Shown here: positions 48,600 to 59,700 of the stretch, piece after piece
Layout of the letters: the number at the start of each line of letters is the position of its first letter
Numbering within the stretch: the first letter of the stretch is position 1
Source of the DNA: Glandiceps talaboti
Taxonomy: Eukaryota > Hemichordata > Enteropneusta > Spengelidae
Direction of reading: 5' to 3'
Assembly (NCBI RefSeq): GCF_964340395.1
Contig: NC_135560.1
Span: 11,444,598-11,508,597 of the forward strand
DNA: 64,000 nt
The notes under the pieces: generated by a model
What the model was told of the DNA's origin: nothing
The model's database searches: none
What the model saw: only the letters and a program-made list of their open reading frames with translations
Made by a program: the position numbers and the translations under genes

Positions 48600-51500
48600 G
48601 GTGTTAATGATAATGTTGGGTTCTTATATAGCACTTTCCCACACCGTGCTCAAAGCGCTTTACAATTATTACCCCTGGCTCAGATCAGAACGGCACAACT
48701 TCCTCAACTCCCCAGGGAGCATACAATCCATTGCAGCCATTTCAGTGCATAGGATTAAAGCCTTCACATTGCAACCTACATCCTACCAGGTCCCCAATTA
48801 TACAGCTGGGTTGACTGAAGCACAGTCGTGGTTCAAATCTTGCCCAAGGACTTTAGCCACTCAGAAACAAACAGCAGGCAGCGACAGGGCTCGAACCTGC
48901 AACCTGTGTTGATGATGATGATGATGATGATGATGGTGATGACGACATGGTTTTATGAAAAGACTTCACTGTTGGCATTTCTGGCATAACTGGATTCTGT
49001 CCGTCCAAATATGGCACAAAGGTATGCGTGTTGAACAGATTGATTGTTATTTTGACAAGATCACATGCTAGAAAAATCCTATGGAAATACAGAAAAATGC
49101 TTTACCTGAAGCAAAAATAAGTAGTGTGTTATTCCACAGTCCAGTTTCCTTCAAAGTCGATGTCAAATTTCCTATACCTTCATCCATACATGTTGCCATG
49201 GCAGCATAGATTTTCCGTATGTCATCGACATCTTCGTTTTTATATAAATCAAAATATTCGTTGGGGACTTCTAAAGGGCCGTGGACTGCTTGGTGAGCTA
49301 GGTACATGAACATTGGCTGAAAAGAAACAGGTACAGTGCATAAAGTAAACAGCTCGGTATTAGTGGATGCGGGGGGGGGGGGGGGTATTCTTGCATAATC
49401 TTTGTAGATGTTACTCTTAATTTGCATGTTGTCAACCAGTCTGCGATACTGGCCCTAGACCAATAGATTTCAGTAAGAACCTCGGGTAAGGACCAACAAT
49501 TTTGCAGAGTTAGTAGTAAAACGACCTGTTGGTCCTAATGACTGAATATGAAGAAATACTATTAGGACTGTATTACATTGTAAAACAAATATATACATAA
49601 CAGTTCGAGAAGATAGCGATATAATATCTTCTTTACCGACAACTTTCAGTTTTATTGGTATCTAAAAACTTACATACTTTTTGAGGGTCTTGTTGTTCAA
49701 TTATTCGCTGGGCTTCTTTCGTGAATATATGGGTGGAATATTGGTTCGCATATTCATCAGCCACATTCTTTGAATTCCTCCAAAGATCTCGACAGCTTCC
49801 GCCATGTCCAAGTCGATGTGTATAGTAATCTCCGGCTGCACCGTGATAACCTAAAGAGAAATGCGGCTTGATTCTCAGTTAGATGACAGTGTGGTCAGTA
49901 TGATTCTCTACCTGTGTCGCAAAGCAGAGCACACTTTCCGATGACGCAACAGTACGGGGTAGGGGCGTCGTTATGCGTTGCCGTAAAGAGGCTAGTGTTT
50001 TACGACGACGGGAAAATATATGCACGTGAACCTATTCTTTGCAAAATTATTCACCAGGTGTAAACTGGAAACTTCCCGTATCAATATTTACAAATAGACA
50101 CTCTGAACACACGATAAAGATAGCTTGAAGTACTTCATACTTTCTTACGTCGCGTATTGAATCATCCTGCTGTTTGTTGCATACGAAAGATGATTTTCCG
50201 ATACCTCCAATTTTCAAAGCCAGTTTGAAATGTTCACCACGAAAGAAACGACGTTCTTATCAAGTCAGCTACATTCAATGCTAATATTTGTAAAATGGGC
50301 TTAGATTGTTTAACATGTAACTACTCACCAAAGAAAGTATCAAAGCCTTTACTAGTGGGTACGCATTCTTTCTTTTCAAATCCAAGATGCCACTTTCCAA
50401 TCATGTGAGTAGAGTAGCCGTATTTCTTGAGCATCATGGGTAGAGTTATTGTTTCTGCAGCCATGCAAAATCTAACTCGGTGTTGATCCAAACACGTGTA
50501 ATCAAAACCAGTGTGTATCTGAAATCATATGGAACCAGTGACAAACGAGCATTTACTACCAAAAGCACATGTCAGTTTGCTATAGTCAAGCATAAGCATA
50601 ATGCATATGAAATCGCATGTTTAACCTTCGCGCTATTGGTGAGCCTATGGTGATCATTCACGGGATCATTCAATACGTGCCAATGCCACCTACGGAAAGG
50701 AGTGTGTAACTATTGCGCGGGTTGCATGCGGGCCGTTGCGGGTCGCTGCGGGCCTGGGTACAGAGGCAAAGTAGTAATTTATTTATTTGTGAAGTTTTTG
50801 TCAGTTTGCCAATAAAAAGACTGAAATTCCGCGTGACTGCGAAATCTCGCGTTGTCATTCAGCTAAAAACGTCAGTCATTTATTAGTAATCATCATTAAT
50901 CATACTATTAACACATGTTGACGTATTCACGATCCTGACACAGACTGTCCGACATTCGTCAGTACAAGAAAGATTTTCAAATGGTCGAAACGACAGAAAC
51001 ATGAACACAAAATTAACAAAATAAAAACCCACAAAATACGCATACTTCAAGTGTCTAGGCAAGTCAGAGGAAAAATTTCAGCTAAATCAGAGTTCTGATC
51101 AACAAACAAGGAAATTGTTTAGCTACATTAATTATTTTGACAGGATTTTTGATAGTGCAATATATAATACAGTTCCGATACCGTGACTGTCATTGAAACA
51201 AGTGTGATGATTCTGGTGACCCTGGGTTATTTTGTAATCAATAAATGGCAGCCTGGGGGATAATACATTGAACATATATAATAATGTTATACAAAATAAA
51301 AACATGCTGTCGCATATTTCTACTGTACTGTACTGTACTCTACTCTATTCTATTATATTCTACTCTACTCTACTCTACTTTTTTTGAGATAAGCATTATT
51401 TATAAAAGAAAATAAAGAGTGCTAGTGAGCAAGGAATAACAATTAAGCACATTTGATAAGTCGGAGCTACTTACATTGTCAAAAATAATGTTGTTAATAG

Positions 51501-52461
51501 TTGTTAAATTACTGTATAATATGACCAAAAAATATGGGTTGATACAAGAAATAGTGATTTCCTAGAAAACGAAGGTATCATACTGTTCTCTATATCTTTT
51601 ACATTTGCAGCAATGTTTAAATATTCAAAGTATAAGAAAAATCTGAGGCATTGTTACAATTTGACACCCCCCCCCCCCCCAGTACTCGTTTAATAATCTG
51701 CAGTTATTGAATATATCAGAACTGTATATTAGTAATGCACGGCTTCACTTGCATTCACAATCGGTCGAATGATTGTCACAGCTGTTGAAAGAGGGTGATA
51801 ATAAGTGAGCCATATTGTCTATTTGAAATTTAAATGATAACACGGGAACTTAATTCACGTACAATATATCTGTCCCTATACCATCAGATATGAGCTTTCT
51901 GTTTGTATCTTTATACTTGGTCCTGACTTTACGTTCCGACTCGGAGTAAATATTTAACGAAAATCATTTTCGCCTATTAGTCACATAGAAGTAATTTGAA
52001 AAGTATTTGAGTTTTCTACGAATACTTCTTTGGCGCTTCATGAGCAAATCTTACAACCCGAAATTCTATGATCTTCAAGTTGCTATGAACAAATAAATGC
52101 TTTTCAATTTGGGTGCCTAATAAATGCAAGTTGATATGACCAGACGATACAAAAATGGCTGACAGTGATTTACTCAACACACCGTGTAACAGTTCTGCAT
52201 ACGTACCTGATAACGTCCCATCATAAGAGAACTTCGTGATGGCATACACGATAACATACCATAGTGTCGTTCCAGTTTCACTCCTTCCGCGGCTAATTTA
52301 TCAATATTAGGCGTTTTCACAACTGAACCATTTCGATACCCTACATCGGCGAATCCTAAATCGTCGGCCAAAATGAATATTATATGTGGTCTGTTTACTT
52401 CGCTTGACGTAAACATAGGTAAACCCAGTGATAAAACGATCAAATGTAAGTAACACTCCAT
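46033..52461 (-). CDS. ARSB: arylsulfatase B-like sulfatase, copy 1 (intact)
   Basis: Seven exons, from 5': 52461-52207, 50518-50329, 49850-49678, 49316-49106, 47575-47335, 46913-46747 and 46301-46033, give 501 residues. Every junction has GT/AG ends and phases close. Residues 1-20 ([20 protein letters not shown]) are a signal peptide. [13 protein letters not shown] holds the calcium-binding Asp pair (33-34). C72 in [15 protein letters not shown] is the cysteine converted to formylglycine (core C-x-P-x-R present; Met instead of the usual Thr/Ala/Ser after Cys). [13 protein letters not shown] in exon 2 is sulfatase signature 2, and [13 protein letters not shown] spans exons 4-5. Order and spacing match arylsulfatase B/I/J, which removes sulfate from N-acetylgalactosamine-4-sulfate or related esters in the lysosome or outside the cell. 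The C-terminal [14 protein letters not shown] fits the family's substrate-pocket domain. Intron 4 carries a SINE. It is head-to-head with a close paralogue at 53786. Confidence 0.95.
48614..48908 (-). mobile_element. SINE-like element with pol III B-box word
   Basis: Read on the minus strand, the element starts near GGTTGCAGGTTCGAGCCCTG, whose GGTTCGAGCCC (plus-strand 48887-48897) matches a tRNA B box. It contains CCTTGGGCAAGATTTGAACC and ends AAGCGCTTTGAGCACGGTG then GTGCTATATAAGAACCC, a tail type shared by many animal SINEs and their partner LINEs. GAT/GGT-type simple repeats flank it on both sides (48516-48600 and 48911-48940). It lies in intron 4 of the minus-strand sulfatase and is absent from intron 4 of the plus-strand paralogue. 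Two fragments lie in the WD40 gene. Confidence 0.75.
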
Positions 52462-53036
52462 ATTGATTTGAAAACAACAGAGCTTTCAATGTGTCTCTGA
52501 CTAGAACGCCCAAACCCAAAATGTGGAAGCGTCCATAAGTTATAGGATTATTGACGTACTCGGTATTATGGTAGTGTCACACATGTGTTTATAAAACCAT
52601 CTATATGTAATAGATGTCGTCCTAGGAGTCATTTTGACGGTAGTATGGAAAACCCGGAATCCAAAATCCGGAATTTATCGTAATTGTCGTTATTCAAGTT
52701 GTATCTTTAAATGAACACGCGCACTCTCAGTGAACATTTCGGTGATGGCAGAGATGGTTTCGAAAATTATGGTGAAATACTAAAATTGATTCACTTCCTG
52801 GTATTTAATGACTACTGTATGTTTGAGCACCACAACTAGATTATATTACGAGCTCTAAATGTCCCTGTGTGTGTTAATTAGCTCAGAGGAGGAAACTTAG
52901 GTCTCAATCCTCGTCAATATGTCAAAAGGACTGGGCCATTATTTCAAGGAGGTGTGGCAAAATTTAGGCTCACTTGATCTTACCCATTTTTCTTATTCTT
53001 AGGAAGTCTGGACAGATGCCGGGGACAGATGAAGAC

Positions 53037-53080
<44 letters not shown>
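53037..53080. repeat. GTT trinucleotide microsatellite
   Basis: About fourteen TTG/GTT trinucleotides in a row, followed by a few GTTA units. Confidence 0.95.
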
Positions 53081-53188
53081 AGTTAGTTAGTTAATTTTGA
53101 TTTCCTAAATACAATTTAAATGGTGTACACTTCTCCGTAATGAGTGATAATCAGTATTGAGGGAAAGGGGAGCCCAGGAACAATAAGC

Positions 53189-53470
53189 ATACATACATAC
53201 ATACATACATACATACATACATACATACATACGTGCATACATACGCACATATGCACACATGCACTTGCGCATACACACATACTCGCATACACACATACAT
53301 ACATACACACATACATACATACATACGTGCATACGTGCATACATGCACATATGCACACATGCACACGCGCATACACATACTCGCATACACACATACATAC
53401 ATACATACACACATACACACACATACATACATACATACATACATACATACATACATACATACATACACTC
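53189..53470. repeat. CATA tetranucleotide microsatellite, interrupted
   Basis: Tracts of CATA units are interrupted by CGTGCATA, CGCACATATG and CACACATA variants across about 280 bases. The array opens long overlapping frames on both strands (TYIHTYIH or MYVCMYVC translations) that are not genes. Confidence 0.95.
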
Positions 53471-53503
53471 ACGCACCCCCCCCCCCCACACACACACACA
53501 CAC

Positions 53504-53531
53504 CATAGACCCTACATGTGTAGGGTCTATG
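53504..53531. other. near-perfect palindrome, 13-bp arms and 2-base centre
   Basis: CATAGACCCTACA and TGTAGGGTCTATG flank TG. Both sides are bordered by C runs passing into CA microsatellites (53476-53502 and 53552-53577). Such a structure can extrude as a cruciform and may have formed by local inverted copying. Confidence 0.7.
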
Positions 53532-53785
53532 CACACACGCAAGCACCTGCCTCCCCCCCCCCACACACACACACACAACAGTCACCATTTACCGATGCAT
53601 GTAAGATTGCTTGGCAAAATATAACTGATATGATATCAAAACAATACTGAACACATATGTGGCACTACAATAATAACGAATATGTTAATATATATATAAT
53701 TTTTTTGGACTATTCCACATTTGGTCTATACCGGGCATTGTATCTATGCCAGACACATTGAAAGCTCTGTTGTTTTCAAATCAAT

Positions 53786-56700
53786 ATGGAGTGTTACTTA
53801 CATTTGATCGTTTTATCACTGGGTTTACCTATGTTTACGTCAAGCGAAGTAAACAGACCACATATAATATTCATTTTGGCCGACGATTTAGGATTCGCCG
53901 ATGTAGGGTATCGAAATGGTTCAGTTGTGAAAACGCCTAATATTGATAAATTAGCTTCGGAAGGAGTGAAACTGGAACGACACTATGGTATGTTATCGTG
54001 TATGCCATCACGAAGTTCTCTTATGATGGGACGTTATCAGGTAGGCAGAACTCGGTTGAGCACATCTCATTTTGGACATTGAGAAAAACGGATAGCTGTG
54101 GGTAGGAATCCCACCACACATTCTGGACACGTTTGAAAGCACAATGTGACGAGCAATCAAGGATTTTATTCGATTCACTTCTTGTGTATTTCCTTACACT
54201 ATTCTTTTTCACCTACTACATTCAATATTCTGTTATTCACACTTATACCATGCACGAGTCAAGTTGCACAAAAATATGAAATAATATACTGTGATCGTTC
54301 TGCGTCACGACAACGCGGGTCTATGTCACGACAACGCGTGTGTACGTCACTGGTTCTGCTGTGTTGGAAATATGCGTCAAAACGTTCAAAATTGTCAGTA
54401 CTTTTCCTGATTTTTCCTTGATGATACTGGCGCTTGAATAATTCACCAATATTTTTCTTCATTCAGCCGGAAAATACTCGTGACCTAAGGGTTGTCACTA
54501 CGAGTCGCTAACGAGTCTAGCGACTCGTAATGACAAAAGCCCCTTAGGTCACTCGTATTTTCCTTGGCAGAACCATGGAGGGTCTATGGCAGAACGAAGA
54601 CAAATATTGGGGAATACCATCTAAAAATGACACATTTGACATATACAGCTTTTAACGCATTCGCTCGTAGTATTCTACATTCACCATATTTTCATATTCT
54701 TTACGTAAACGCACATTTCAATTCTATATTTCTCATTCGTTTATTTCTTTACAAAGTGCAAATTGTCTTTTCATTCGCACTTTCAGTACTTTTACGTTTA
54801 CTCGTCATTTTGTTTATTCGGCGCACTTTCACCACATGCATTTCGCATTTGTATATTGGATCACGCTTTCTGCGGGTATACTTATTTGCAATAATGCATA
54901 ATTATGCAACCAGATATCAAGTGAAAGACATTTCTTTTATACCATTGACCACATACCCATGCTTCGTCATAAGTGTAAAGTAACGAAACTAAATTGAAAA
55001 CCAAACGTGAAAATTTATTTTTTTATTTTTTTTAAAAACCACATAGGCTTATGAAACTATCATGCTTTGTTGTGGAGAGTAATGAAGAGTTATCACTCGC
55101 TATTCATATAATGTTTTCGGATCAAAACTTGTTTTAAAATAATCATAACTGATTTACAACCTTTTGTATGGAGTAGTAATAAACAATTATGACTGGGTCG
55201 GCTATATGATTTGTTATGAACAAACACTGTATAATCGTGAACTGTTATCAGTGTTTTATCTCTATGATTTCAGATCCACACTGGTTTTGATTACAGATGT
55301 TTGGATCAACAGATGATCAGACTTTGTATGGCTGCAGAAACTGTGACTCTACCCATGAAACTGAAGGAGTACGGCTACTCTACTCACATGATTGGAAAGT
55401 GGCATCTTGGACATGAAAAGAAGAAGTGTGTACCCACAAGTAAAGGATTTGATTCCTTCTTTGGTGAGTAGTATAGTACAACTCTAGATTACTGTAGATA
55501 CAACTATTATGGACAGACTTAGTATATACATCGTCTTCTGCCTCTCATGCAACTTCCTTTCCGTTTTCACGTACATGCAGTGTAAGTCACCCCCTTTGAT
55601 AGCCCTCGGACCCACTATAGTTATTGTGGTCTGAGGATAGACCTATCTGTCATCCCTTTGGTACACCTGTCCGCAGGCCCTGTTCAATTTGCAAAATTTG
55701 CAATTTTCCCCTCGAGTATTAAATGTCGTTGTGTGGTGCTTTTCGGGATAGTCTATCAGACGGTAACTTCGATGTACTATGCCTAAAACACGTTCCCGAC
55801 CAAAGTGTACCCGGTGTATCCATGGTTCTTCTGACAGAGGGCGCTGTCGAACTCCAAGAATAATCTTTGCTTTAATTTTGCTGGGATAATCCCCAAGCAA
55901 ATTAATATACAGATTTCCGTCCATTTTTATGTACAGATTTGAGGATGATTCATTTCCAATTGCTATTCGGTTTTAGATGCATTATCTGTCAACTACGCCT
56001 GAGATATAATATAATAATAATAATTATGTGTATGTTATTTACTGATTTAAGTTATCGCTTGACCATAGAAGATAAACCTGCTACTGAGCAATTAGTTCAT
56101 GCATTCATTACATCTCGAATAGATTCATGTAATTCACTTTTATTTGGGCTTCCGAAGTACCTAATCAACCGTATTCAACGTATTCAAAATATTGCTGCTA
56201 GAATTGTAACTCGTTCCAAAATCACCTTTCACATCACTCCAATTTTATATCAGTTGCATTGGTTACCTGTTTCTGAACGTATTGTTTTTAAGATTTTAGT
56301 TCTTATTTTTAAATCCATTCATAGGCTTGGACCAATTTATCTTTCTGACATGATAGAACTATACGTTCCACGTCGTAATTTAAGGTCAGCTGATCAGTTC
56401 AAACTCTGCCCCATTCGATCACGTACGAAGACATATGGTGATCGTGCTTTTAGTGTTGCTGCCCCCACTCTCTGGAATAATCTCCCACTCAACATCCGTC
56501 AGTCACCTACCTTATCTGCTTTTAAATCCAATGTTAAAACTTTACTTTTTAAAACTGCTTTTTAAGTGATATTTGTATTGTATGAATTGCTTACAGCGTC
56601 TTTGATCACATTTTTTTGTGGATACTGACGCTTTATAAATAAATTATTATCAATTAATTAATAAATAATTCTGTGTGTCGACTTAATTCGTACAACGATT

Positions 56701-59700
56701 ATGTTCTAGTATCACTATCATAAAACACTTGTTGACACCCCCCCCCCCCCCCAGGTTACCATGCTGCAGGCGGAGATTACTATACGCACCGACTTGGTGG
56801 AGGTCGCCCAGACTGTAGAGATCTTTGGAGAAATTTCGAGAATGTGGCTGATAAATATGCAAACCAATATTCCACGCATATATTCACTAAAGAAGCCCAG
56901 CAAATAGTTGAAGAACACGACCCTAAACAGGTATGTTAGATCACAAATAGCACCGAGAATTGATACACGTTGGGTTTTGAATGAATAAAAAGTATACTGG
57001 CAGTATATCATATCAGGGTTAGGAAGATGTCATTATTTACGGATAGGGGTCGGAGGGGGGTCACTCACATATCATATTCTCTAAAAATCATATTGTTCAA
57101 ACTTTCGCATGTCCCGCAGTACAATACTAATGGCACTAGCTATTTTGACATTAGAATTGTGTTATCCTTAATTTTATTCATTCGTCCACAGTTTAAAGAT
57201 CTTTAACATTAAAAAACTACCCCTCCCCTAAAATATTTCATTTTTCTCCCCTCCTAACAACTACTGAAAGTGCTCTTGCCCACTGATATTGTGTACGACC
57301 GTAACAACTTGCACTAACATGTATGTCCATAAGTTGGGCTGGGGTCAGAATTTACGGCAGGGGGCCTGGGGAGAAATTGGGGGGGGGGGGAGCATGACAA
57401 AAAAATTGAGGTTTCAAAGGGGGGGGGGGCATGAAAATTCTGATAGTCTGAAATATTTTACTCATGATACCCCTTCCCACACCCTCTCTACAAGCTATCA
57501 TGGGGATGCTGTTTCTGCCCAGAATCAAGATTGAAAGATAAAACCCTGCTGACCAAGTACAGCCCAATGTGAGACCTTTTATGCAAAGCCCACATATATT
57601 TGTAAAGAAATCTCTCATTGTTATGTATGGACGCTGAAGTTGATTTCCATAGTTAGTTTAATGGAGTGTACCACCATACTGCACATCTCTGAAATGAGGG
57701 GAGGGGGTACTGTATAATTACACATTACAATATGTAAAGCCAGGAGGGGGGGGGGCTACGAAAATTCTTGGGTTCATGGGGGGGGGGGCATGAAAATTTG
57801 TTAGAGCGCGAAGGAGGAGCTATTTCTCTCCAGCCCCCCCCCCCCCCCCCAATAACAACCTGTTCACATATACACTACATATGTTATACATTTCTTTCAG
57901 CCAATGTTCATGTACCTAGCTTATCAAGCAGTCCACGGCCCTTTAGAAGTCCCCAACGAATATTTTGATCTTTATAAAAACGAAGATGTCGATGACATAC
58001 GGAAAATTTATGCTGCCATGGCAACCTGTATGGATGAAGGTATAGGGAACTTGACATCGACTTTGAAGGAGACTGGACTGTGGAATAACACAGTGCTTAT
58101 TTTTGCTTCAGGTAAACCTTTGTAATCAAAGTAACGCTCAATGTCTAGATATACTATATATCTATACACATGCAATATTATGTACACTCATGGTCTGTAC
58201 GACACGCCGCATCGGTACGCCTATTGGCCTGTTTCTTACGAGAGTGTCAAGATAGTGGCCAATATGGCGATATGGCAGGGCAGATATTACAGTCAATCGT
58301 AACATTTTCACATCATTTCAAGGTTTTCAGTGATTTTTTGCGATCCAATTAGACATTTTTACCGATGTTCAAACTGTTGTAATTATTTTATCTCGCCATT
58401 TCTAGACAACGGTGCACAGTTTCACACTGGCGGCAGAAACTGGCCTTTGAGAGGTGGCAAAGGAACTATATGGGAAGGAGGTGTGCGTGTTTTATCATTT
58501 GTCAATAGTCCTTTATTGGTAAAACCAAGGCGGTCCTCGTATGAAATGATGCACATGATTGATTGGTTACCAACATTGGTGCATCTTGCTGGTGGTACCG
58601 TTGATGGCGTAACACTAGATGGAATCAGTATGTGGGATATGATCAGGTGGGAACCCAGACGTAGAGCACATGAGTACACACGAAATACTGACGGCCCTAT
58701 ACATCAACATATAAATGTGTGATAAAACACTAAAGGAAAACGACTACATTTTTTCGTTAAAAAAGATACAAATGTATGTCCATGCATTCATGGCAAACGG
58801 TTAAGTGAGTAGATATGTCGATTTAAACCTGTGTTTTTTTTTACCACATAATATATTTTCCTTTAAGCTTATTCAACTACTAATAAAAGACATTGCACCT
58901 ATTAATTGGGAGTCAATTGAATTAGGTAGTGTAGTGACAGTGGTTTAAATATTGAGCGAAAGCTTGGTTTTAAGTACAACCATGTTAGTTTGACTTGCCT
59001 TGATACATATATACGGCAGTGCTCATCGAAAATTCAATACTGAGGTACAGGCTAAGTCAAACTCTATCAGTTGCATCGATCATCGCCGTACTGTTTCAAA
59101 GCGTGTCTTGTGAATGATAAAGTGTTGTGTGCAAATTCAATGCTTTCTGGTCACTTGATGCAGTAATGTAAATTCATTCCATTGTCTTACCGTGTTATGT
59201 ACAGATACACACACATACTTACCTATAGATGATTCAATGCACTTCATGGTGTACAATATTACAATTAAGTCATAATATTTAACAATTTTTTTTAATTGTC
59301 CAGTTGCAGCTAGTGCAGATTTAAATTTCAAACCTATGTATAGCCACTGAGACGTGTATTCAACTTTCCAGTTTGAATCCAGATAATATTTCCATTTTTT
59401 CAATATTTGATTGCAGTGGCGGGTCACCTTCTCCAAGGAAAGAATTACTTATTCATATGAGTGGAAGAAGGCAAGCAGTCCAAGTTGAGGGTCTAGATCC
59501 GTGGGAACATAATGGTATCTATGAAATCAGGAAGACTTCAGCAATCGTTGTGGGTCATTGGAAATTAGTGACCAGTCAATACAGTAAGCAGGTTTTCGCT
59601 TCTTCCTTAAATTCTTCTTAGTTGAGAAATCTTTAAATGTTCCCAAAATGTTAATGGTACTCCAGTGTTTTGTCAGAACTTCTTTGATTTAATATTTCTG

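Larger units (their letters stand above)
52462..53785. promoter_or_regulatory. shared divergent promoter interval of the sulfatase pair
   Basis: The 1.32 kb between the two start codons must contain both promoters. The first 80 or so bases upstream of each ATG are homologous: both contain GACACATTGAAAGCTCTGTT then GTTTTCAAATCAAT before the ATG, and a TTCCACATTT word further up. Between them lie a GTT microsatellite, a CATA microsatellite and a palindrome. I see no convincing TATA box. Confidence 0.6.

Noticed and set aside
53105-53650. Several long overlapping frames with YIHT or MYVC repeats on both strands
   Set aside because: They arise from the CATA microsatellite, which lacks stop codons in several frames.
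55643-55924. 93-residue minus-strand frame in intron 2 of sulfatase copy 2
   Set aside because: No recognisable domain, and it is bordered by repeat-like sequence and the LINE remnant. Probably intronic noise.
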